DNA of 64,000 nt, from assembly GCA_045653805.1 (NCBI GenBank), contig JAZOMF010000079.1:5601-69600 (forward strand), written 5' to 3'. The position numbers were made by a program, and so were the translations under genes. Source of the stretch: SVTX01 sp045653805. Lineage in GTDB: Bacteria; Bacillota; Clostridia; Oscillospirales; CAG-272. Each line of letters opens with the position of its first letter. Position 1 is the stretch's first letter. Under the pieces are notes generated by a model, which ran no database searches, was not told the origin of the DNA, and was given only the letters and a program-made list of their open reading frames with translations. Positions 58,460 to 64,000 of this stretch are shown here, piece after piece.

Positions 58460-60862
58460 TTATTTCAATTCTGCTTCAACCACTTCTGCGTATCTTACCG
58501 CCTCCATAGCGTCGGCGGCGTATTTGTCCGCTCCGATGGTTGCGGCATGCTCCTCGGTAAGCACCGCGCCGCCCACGATTATCTTTCGCTGGGGGCATTT
58601 TTCGCGGAGAAGTTTAATGGTTTCCTCCATGGCGGGCACTGTTGTAGTCATTAATGCACTAAGTCCTACAATAGCCGCATCGTGTGCCTCTGCCGCCGCC
58701 ACTATTGCCTCGGCAGACACGTCACGACCCAAATCGATCACCTTAAAGCCGTAATTTTCAAGGAGTAGGCAAACGATATTTTTGCCTATATCGTGGATGT
58801 CGCCCTTGACCGTCGCCATTATAATGGTAAGACGCTCCGCTGAATCATCCTTGCTCTTCGAAAGCTCTTCACTGATAGGCTCAAAGGCGAATTTAGCCGC
58901 CTCTGCGCTCATAAGCAGAGAGGGAAGATATATCGTGTGATTTTCAAATCCCTTGCCCACGGTGTCGAGGGCGGGAATTATATGACCCTTTACAATGTCA
59001 AGGGGAGCGGACGAACTAAGCATTGAAACGGTCAGCTCGCGCGCCTTGTCCTTAAGTCCTTTAATTATGGCATCGGTCAGGTCATTTGCTCCGCTCTCGC
59101 TATTTTGAGCCGATTCGATTTTACGAGCACCGCCTATATCCACACTTGAAGCGAAGCGGATGTAGTCGGCGCAATTTTCGTCAAGACCGTGGAGCGCCCT
59201 AAACGAATGATAGGTTTTCATCATTTCAAGGGAGTAGGGGTTCATTATAGCGGCGGTAAGACCGTTTTCCAGCGCGTTTGCGAAGAAAATACTGTTGAGA
59301 ATGTCGCGGTTTGGCAGACCGAAGGATACATTGGAAACGCCAAGCACGGTGTTGCATCCAAGCTCGTTTCGGATTCGGCGGAGAGATTCAAGTGTGACCT
59401 TTGCCGCTTTCGGCTCGGCAGAAACTGTCATTGTCAGGGTGTCAAAGATAATATCTTTCTTGTCGATGCCGTATTCTGCCGCAAACGAGAGGATCTTTTG
59501 TGCGATCGCAAATCTGCCCTCTACGGTTGAGGGGATACCGCTCTCGTCAAGGGTAAGAGCCACCACCACGCCACCGTATTTTTTTACCAAGGGGAAAACC
59601 GCGCTCATGCTCTCGGCTTTTCCGTTGACCGAATTGATCATCGCCTTGCCGTTGTAGCGGCGGAGCGCCGCCTCCATGGCAGAGGAGTTGGACGTGTCTA
59701 TCTGCAAGGGGAGATCGCAGACTGCTTGTAGCTCGCAGACCACCTTTTCTATCATTTCAACCTCGTCGATCTCGGGAAGTCCCACGTTGACGTCAAGAAT
59801 ATGAACGCCGCAAGCCTCCTGATCGAGACCCTCCTTGAGGATAAAATCGAGGTCACGGTTGCGCAAAGCATCCTTAAAGGGCTTTTTGCCAGTGGGGTTT
59901 ATGCGCTCACCGATAAGAATGGGGGCATCTTCAAGATCAACCGCGTGAGTGTATGAGGATACAAGGGAATAAGCCTTTTTGTATGTCTCCATAGGCTTTT
60001 GAGGGCTTGATTTAACCACCTCGGCAATATATTCGGGCGTTGTGCCACAGCATCCGCCCGCAATTCTAACTCCACGGGATATAAGGGAAGCCACCGCCTC
60101 ACCAAACTCATGAGGGGTAATATCGTAAAAGGTTTTGCCGTTCTTGATGTCGGGAAGTCCCGCGTTGGGCTTGAGCAGAACGGGAACAGAGGCGTATTTC
60201 AAAAGCTCCTCAACCACGGGAACAAGCTGACGGGGACCAAGCGAGCAGTTAGCGCCGATTGCGTCCGCGCCCATACCCTCAAGCATTGCAACCATAGCGG
60301 CAGGTGACGCGCCCGTCATAAGGCGCATATCCGAGCCGTAGGCGTTGGAAACGAATACAGGCAGGTCGCAGTTTTCCTTTGCCGCCAAAAGTGCCGCCTT
60401 GGTTTCATAGGAGTCGTTCATGGTCTCGATGAAAATAAGGTCAACGCCGTATTTTACGCCCAGCTTTACCGTTTCGGCAAAGAGGGAAACCGCGTCCTCA
60501 AAATCAAGGTCGCCATAGGGCTTCAGTAGCTTTCCTGAAGGGCCGATGTCAAGGGCTATAAACTTTTCACCGCCATTTTTTGTTTCCAGCATGGCTTTGC
60601 GCGCGTTTTTCACCGCCGCGCCAACGATCTCATCAAGCTCCTCTCGGCTAAACTTCAAAAGGTTAGCGCCAAATGTGTTGGTAGACACCACGTTAGAGCC
60701 CGCATCGTAGTAATTGCGGTGTATCTCCTTGATAACTTCGGGATGAGAGATGTTCCATCTCTCGGGAAGCTCGCCGGCTTCAAGACCTTTAACTTGAAGC
60801 AAAGTGCCCATGCCACCGTCAAGAAAAAGCAAATTGTTCTTTAAATAATCAAGTATCTTCAT
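58460..60862 (-). CDS. metH: Cobalamin-dependent methionine synthase, short form
   Basis: An 800-residue MetH lacking the C-terminal activation domain. Residues 1-~290 are the homocysteine domain (FLDGGMGTLLQ; zinc cysteines in GANCSLGP and AGGCCGTTPEYI). Residues ~310-570 bind methyltetrahydrofolate (LIGERINPTGKKPF, DVNVGLPEIDE, VLGVSNVSFGLPNR). Residues ~590-800 are the cap and B12 domains, with the cobalt-ligand box VKGDIHDIGKNIV (D-x-H-x-x-G), VGLSALMTTT and VGGAVLTEEHAATIGAD. It methylates homocysteine to methionine. The missing reactivation domain is encoded by the next gene upstream, and metF, which makes the methyl donor, by the one before, all on one transcript. Confidence 0.94.
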   Translation of the reverse strand: MKILDYLKNNLLFLDGGMGTLLQVKGLEAGELPERWNISHPEVIKEIHRNYYDAGSNVVSTNTFGANLLKFSREELDEIVGAAVKNARKAMLETKNGGEKFIALDIGPSGKLLKPYGDLDFEDAVSLFAETVKLGVKYGVDLIFIETMNDSYETKAALLAAKENCDLPVFVSNAYGSDMRLMTGASPAAMVAMLEGMGADAIGANCSLGPRQLVPVVEELLKYASVPVLLKPNAGLPDIKNGKTFYDITPHEFGEAVASLISRGVRIAGGCCGTTPEYIAEVVKSSPQKPMETYKKAYSLVSSYTHAVDLEDAPILIGERINPTGKKPFKDALRNRDLDFILKEGLDQEACGVHILDVNVGLPEIDEVEMIEKVVCELQAVCDLPLQIDTSNSSAMEAALRRYNGKAMINSVNGKAESMSAVFPLVKKYGGVVVALTLDESGIPSTVEGRFAIAQKILSFAAEYGIDKKDIIFDTLTMTVSAEPKAAKVTLESLRRIRNELGCNTVLGVSNVSFGLPNRDILNSIFFANALENGLTAAIMNPYSLEMMKTYHSFRALHGLDENCADYIRFASSVDIGGARKIESAQNSESGANDLTDAIIKGLKDKARELTVSMLSSSAPLDIVKGHIIPALDTVGKGFENHTIYLPSLLMSAEAAKFAFEPISEELSKSKDDSAERLTIIMATVKGDIHDIGKNIVCLLLENYGFKVIDLGRDVSAEAIVAAAEAHDAAIVGLSALMTTTVPAMEETIKLLREKCPQRKIIVGGAVLTEEHAATIGADKYAADAMEAVRYAEVVEAELK

Positions 60863-60872
60863 AATTTTCCAA

Positions 60873-61469
60873 TCAATAAATTCCTATAATTGCCGTCACG
60901 CTTTTGGTGGGCGACATAAGAAGGCTGTCGTTTAGAGTAAGACCGATTCGCTTTTCACATTCAAGAGAGGCAAAAATTTCCTTTTGAAGTGAGAGGGGAA
61001 GGTCTCCGTAGCCTGCGCTGAAGCGTGGGCGCATTTTTTTGCCCTCGGTGGCAAATCTTGCCTTCATTTCGTCGCAAAATGTGTCGCAAAGAGCCTCTAT
61101 CCGCTCCGCCCCGAGAGCTTGAATACAAAGCGCCAATGACGGTTCAATTATGCCGTATCGCAATATAAGTCGGTCAATTTCAAGTCCTACCGTTGCGGCA
61201 AAAACCAATGTTTTCTCACACCCCGAAAGGCATTTTGCAAGATCACGGCTTTCCGCCTCGGCAAAATCGAGATGACATTTTCTATCAATTATTTCTAAAG
61301 GAAACTCTGAGTAGCACACCTTGTATGAAAGCTTGCCCTCGCACAGTGATATGGCACGGTCTATAAGGGATTCAAGCTCGCGTGAGCTATCCTTACAGCC
61401 CATATAGCGCAATATCTCGCGGCGATTGATGGCGGGTGCGGAGTATTCCCGTGTGATTACAGTCCTCAT
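60873..61469 (-). CDS. Methionine synthase reactivation-type protein (detached activation domain)
   Basis: A 198-residue protein resembling the C-terminal AdoMet-binding domain of full-length MetH: KMRPRFSAGYGDLPLSLQKE corresponds to the R-x-S-x-G-Y-x-x-x-x-x activation-domain motif, followed by a conserved end with LLMSPTKSVTAIIGI. The segment KCLSGCEKTLVFAATVGLEI and a QALGAERIEALCDTFC helix complete the fold. In full-length MetH this domain binds AdoMet and remethylates oxidised cob(II)alamin. Small stand-alone versions exist in Thermotoga and many Clostridia. Its stop lies 10 bases before metH and its start overlaps metF by four bases. Confidence 0.83.
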   Translation of the reverse strand: MRTVITREYSAPAINRREILRYMGCKDSSRELESLIDRAISLCEGKLSYKVCYSEFPLEIIDRKCHLDFAEAESRDLAKCLSGCEKTLVFAATVGLEIDRLILRYGIIEPSLALCIQALGAERIEALCDTFCDEMKARFATEGKKMRPRFSAGYGDLPLSLQKEIFASLECEKRIGLTLNDSLLMSPTKSVTAIIGIY

Positions 61470-62344
61470 TTGCCGATAATTGCCGAAAGATTGCTCTGTA
61501 TCTTCTCGGCAATCTCGGGCTTGTTCATGGAATAAACGTGCACGTTAGTAATTCCGTTGGCGTATAGGTCGATTATCTGATCTGTGGCGTAGGCAATGCC
61601 GGCCTGCTTCATCGCCTCGGGATTCGAGCCGAATTTATCAACCAAGCTCTTAAATCTCTGTGGCATAAATGAGCCCGAAAGCTTGATGGAGCGAGCCACC
61701 TGATTTGCATTTGTGATAGGCATAATGCCGGGGATAACGGGCACGGTAATGCCTGCCTCACGAATCTTGTAGAGGAAGGTGTAGAGCAGATTGTTGTCGA
61801 AAAACATCTGTGTGGTAAGGAAATCACAGCCTGCGTCAATCTTTTCTTTGAGGTGCTTGATGTCTTCCATTTGGTTGGCACTTTCTGGGTGAATCTCGGG
61901 GTAGCAAGCGCCACCAATGCAGAAATCCGCACCCGATTCGCGTAGCTCGCGGATAAGGTCTATGGCGTGGTGATATTCCCAGCCGCTTCTGTCCTCGTCA
62001 AGTCTGTCAGCAGGGATGTCGCCGCGGAGGGCCATTACGTTCTGAATACCGGCATCCTTGATGCGCTCTATCATATCCTTGACCGTCTCACTTGTGGAGG
62101 AAACGCAAGTAAGATGCGCCACGGTAGGCACGCCGTAAAGCTCCTTTATGTTCTTGGCAATATCGAGAGTATATTGACTTGTTCCGCCGCCTGCGCCGTA
62201 TGTCACACTCATAAAAGAGGGCTTCAGCTTTGCGATCTCCTCGGTAGCCGACTTCACACTTTCAAATGCGGTAGTGTTCTTGGGAGGAAAGACCTCAAAG
62301 GAGAGGTGGGGAATGTCTTTATTTAAAATATCAGTCAGTTTCAT
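61466..62344 (-). CDS. metF: 5,10-Methylenetetrahydrofolate reductase
   Basis: A 292-residue MetF. Seen are LSFEVFPPKNTTAFESVKSA at the N-terminus with the catalytic-type glutamate, SVTYGAGGGTSQYTL, HLTCVSSTSETV, NVMALRGDIPAD (folate and FAD site), FCIGGACYPEIHPE, and FLTTQMFFDNNLLYTFLYKI. It reduces methylene-THF to methyl-THF, the donor for MetH encoded downstream. First gene of the metF-reactivation-metH operon, with a promoter at 62378-62406. No SAM or T-box leader was seen in the short 5' region. Confidence 0.95.
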   Translation of the reverse strand: MKLTDILNKDIPHLSFEVFPPKNTTAFESVKSATEEIAKLKPSFMSVTYGAGGGTSQYTLDIAKNIKELYGVPTVAHLTCVSSTSETVKDMIERIKDAGIQNVMALRGDIPADRLDEDRSGWEYHHAIDLIRELRESGADFCIGGACYPEIHPESANQMEDIKHLKEKIDAGCDFLTTQMFFDNNLLYTFLYKIREAGITVPVIPGIMPITNANQVARSIKLSGSFMPQRFKSLVDKFGSNPEAMKQAGIAYATDQIIDLYANGITNVHVYSMNKPEIAEKIQSNLSAIIGK

Positions 62345-62377
62345 AGTAATTTACCGTCCAAAAGAATATTCCATTAT

Positions 62378-62406
62378 ATTTTATCACAAATTAGAGGATT
62401 TTTCAA
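62378..62406 (-). promoter_or_regulatory. Sigma-A promoter of the metF-metH operon
   Basis: On the minus strand: TTGAAA (62401-62406), 17-base spacer, TAAAAT (62378-62383), about 35 bases ahead of the metF start. Confidence 0.72.
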
Positions 62407-62445
62407 TATATTTAACTTAAATAATATTATATTTTATAAAGGGTC

Positions 62446-62474
62446 TTGACTTTGATTCTTTTTTTGTGTATAAT
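62446..62474 (+). promoter_or_regulatory. Sigma-A promoter of the MATE exporter gene
   Basis: TTGACT (62446-62451), 17-base spacer, TATAAT (62469-62474). Confidence 0.82.
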
Positions 62475-62506
62475 ACTTTCGTTTATGAAAAAATATGGAG
62501 ATAACT

Positions 62507-63838
62507 ATGAAGATCAAGCTTTCGGATCATTTCAGCTACGGCAGACTTCTGCGATTTACTCTGCCGAGCATTGCAATGATGATATTTACGTCGATCTACG
62601 GTGTAGTTGACGGTTTTTTTATATCGACCTTTACAAATAAGACCTCTTTTGCGGCGGTCAACTTTATTTTTCCCTTTATAATGATGCTTGGCGCTATAGG
62701 ATTTATGTTTGGCGCGGGCGGCAACGCCCTTGTAGCGAAAACTCTTGGAGAGGGAGATAGAGAAAAGTCCAATAAGCTTTTCTCAATGATAATTTACCTT
62801 TCCATTATTGTGGGCGCAGTAATTACCGTGTTGGGACTCGTCTTTATTCGACCGGTAGCGGATCTTCTTGGAGCAGAGGGACAGATGTTGGATGATTGCG
62901 TAACCTATGGGCGAATCGTACTACTTTCAATGATACCCTTTATGCTTCAGATTGAATTTCAAAGCTTTTTTATCACGGCAGAGAAGCCAAAGCTCGGTCT
63001 CTTCGCTACTTTGGCGGCAGGAATTGCCAATATGGTGCTTGACTTTCTCTTCGTCGGTGTATTTGGCTTTGATCTTGTGGGCGCGGCGTGTGCAACTGCC
63101 ATAAGCCAAGCGATCGGTGGATTTTTCTCCCTTGGATATTTCATTTTGCCGATAAATAACAGCCTTTTAAAGCTTACTCGTTTCAGCTTTGATTTCGGAG
63201 CACTTGTAAATACCTGCACCAACGGTTGCTCCGAACTTATGAGCAATATCTCGATGTCACTTGTAAGTATGCTCTATAATTTCCAGCTTATGAGGATAGA
63301 GGGCGAGGACGGCGTTGCGGCATACGGCGTGCTGATGTACGTTTGTATGATATTTTTATCAATTTTTATCGGTTATTCCATCGGCACAGCGCCCATAATC
63401 GGATTCAACTACGGCTCAGGAAATCACGCAGAGCTTAAAAATATGCTAAAAAAGAGCATAGTGCTTATAAGTGTTAGCTCGGTTGCTATGATGATTTTGT
63501 CATTGGTGATGGCGTCTCCCTTGTCGCACCTTTTTGTGGGATATGACGATGAGCTCTTACAGCTGACGAAACGAGGATTTTATATCTTCTCGGCATCGTT
63601 TTTGTTCTGCGGAATAGGAATTTTCGGCTCGTCCTTCTTCACGGCGCTGAATAACGGAGTAATATCCGCAGTTATCTCGTTTATGAGAACACTGGTTTTT
63701 CAAACCGCGGCGGTGCTGATCCTACCTATCTTATTTGATATAGACGGCGTCTGGCTCTCGCTTGTAGTTGCCGAGCTTCTCGCAGGAATCGTCACTATCG
63801 TATTTGTCCTGGCGTATAAAAAGAAATACCATTATTGA
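62507..63838 (+). CDS. MATE-family multidrug/sodium-driven exporter
   Basis: A 443-residue membrane protein with about 12 hydrophobic segments in two related halves. The N-terminal half has YGRLLRFTLPSIAMMIFTSI and the family-typical GVVDGFFISTFTNKTSFAAV, then FGAGGNALVAKTLGEGDREK. The second half has GVLMYVCMIFLSIFIGYSIG and TAPIIGFNYGSGNHAELKNM. These match MATE transporters, which export cationic compounds using sodium or proton gradients. ATG 62507 is chosen because GGAG stands six bases ahead; an in-frame ATG at 62495 overlaps that site. The substrate is unknown; it is not clearly linked to the met genes it diverges from. Confidence 0.92.
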   Translation: MKIKLSDHFSYGRLLRFTLPSIAMMIFTSIYGVVDGFFISTFTNKTSFAAVNFIFPFIMMLGAIGFMFGAGGNALVAKTLGEGDREKSNKLFSMIIYLSIIVGAVITVLGLVFIRPVADLLGAEGQMLDDCVTYGRIVLLSMIPFMLQIEFQSFFITAEKPKLGLFATLAAGIANMVLDFLFVGVFGFDLVGAACATAISQAIGGFFSLGYFILPINNSLLKLTRFSFDFGALVNTCTNGCSELMSNISMSLVSMLYNFQLMRIEGEDGVAAYGVLMYVCMIFLSIFIGYSIGTAPIIGFNYGSGNHAELKNMLKKSIVLISVSSVAMMILSLVMASPLSHLFVGYDDELLQLTKRGFYIFSASFLFCGIGIFGSSFFTALNNGVISAVISFMRTLVFQTAAVLILPILFDIDGVWLSLVVAELLAGIVTIVFVLAYKKKYHY

Positions 63839-64000
63839 GATAAATTGATGTTTATCGGAGAGGCGAGGGGAGGCGATTGCCACCTTTTTAGGGAAAAGGT
63901 GGCGCCAAAAACCTTCCACAAGAAAAGGTGGAAAAAGTAGCCGTGTAGCAATACAACACCGTGAGGATTTAAACCTAAATTCCACTGCTATCGTGTTGCA
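63839..64000. repeat. Intergenic palindromes at the right window edge
   Basis: GCCACCTTTT (63879-63888) / AAAAGGTGGC (63894-63903) is a perfect ten-base hairpin, followed by TTCCAC (63914-63919) / GTGGAA (63928-63933) and a CAACAC...GTGTTG pair reaching the window end. No gene is seen; the repeat may continue beyond the edge. The first hairpin lacks a strong T-run, so it is only a weak terminator candidate for the MATE gene. Confidence 0.5.

Noticed and set aside
62345..62506. SAM riboswitch or T-box before metF
   Set aside because: The gap to the divergent gene is only about 160 bases, A+T-rich, and shows two promoters but none of the conserved riboswitch stems.

Overview
The window looks like a chromosomal segment of an anaerobic, probably gut-dwelling member of the Clostridia (Oscillospirales/Ruminococcaceae-like). 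The evidence is moderate-to-low GC with purine-rich ribosome binding sites, an IspH-ribosomal-S1 fusion next to cmk and plsC, oxygen-sensitive 2-hydroxyacyl-CoA-dehydratase-type activases, a B12-dependent MetH with a detached reactivation protein, a cohesin/dockerin pair, and SdpR/SdpI. Species cannot be fixed from the sequence.

Region 1 (1-24020) is one long plus-strand surface-polysaccharide operon that is already running at the left edge. It holds a PglC/WcaJ-type initiating sugar-phosphate transferase, at least five GT4-type glycosyltransferases, a Wzy-like polymerase, a Wzx-like flippase, a sialyltransferase-like gene beside a CMP-sugar synthetase, LicD with an IspD/TarI-like cytidylyltransferase, the three CapE/CapF/CapG-type enzymes for UDP-L-FucNAc, and an acetyltransferase. 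Its most distinctive part (13449-17713) is a phosphonate pathway: a three-domain fusion (LicC/PntC-like nucleotidyltransferase, TagD-like cytidylyltransferase, PEP mutase), an iron alcohol dehydrogenase and a phosphonopyruvate decarboxylase. With no aminotransferase present, the predicted product is a 2-hydroxyethylphosphonate-type group that is nucleotide-activated and put on the glycan, perhaps by LicD. A 45-codon in-frame copy of the start of the fusion gene lies upstream of licD, a scar of cassette insertion or duplication.

Region 2 (24037-35245) is mostly housekeeping: an NCS2 permease with an unusual acidic loop, an RpiR-type regulator, a BaiN/HI0933-type flavoprotein, cmk-plsC-ispH/S1, a coiled-coil membrane protein, tRNA-Val and a DegV protein. 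A 1.04-kb element with ~83-bp imperfect terminal inverted repeats abuts the CCA end of tRNA-Val and contains one small orphan gene.

Region 3 (35316-46740) is a uronate-use locus (GH88, KduD-like dehydrogenase, and KduI fused in frame to a 282-residue N-terminal region over a preserved internal Shine-Dalgarno). Divergent from it are two AraC regulators, one with a PocR domain. Then comes a two-gene cohesin/dockerin unit: a 1470-residue secreted protein with its own cohesin-like and dockerin modules, and a small membrane-anchored cohesin protein.

Region 4 (46741-64000) holds a Na+/Ca2+ exchanger, an sdpR-sdpI-CPBP protease operon with a clear promoter and operator, a tRNA-Pro locus surrounded by fragments of itself, and a three-gene operon of a carboxylic-acid-reductase-like A-T-R enzyme with a two-gene activase/dehydratase system resembling PlsA/PlsR of plasmalogen synthesis. 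It ends with metH, a reactivation protein and metF, and a MATE exporter. Two arrays of short hairpins separated by AATATCAC or ATTTCAC words (28031-28217 and 36555-36716) are a repeat type shared between two intergenic gaps.

All product names come from reading motifs by eye; no database search was possible.
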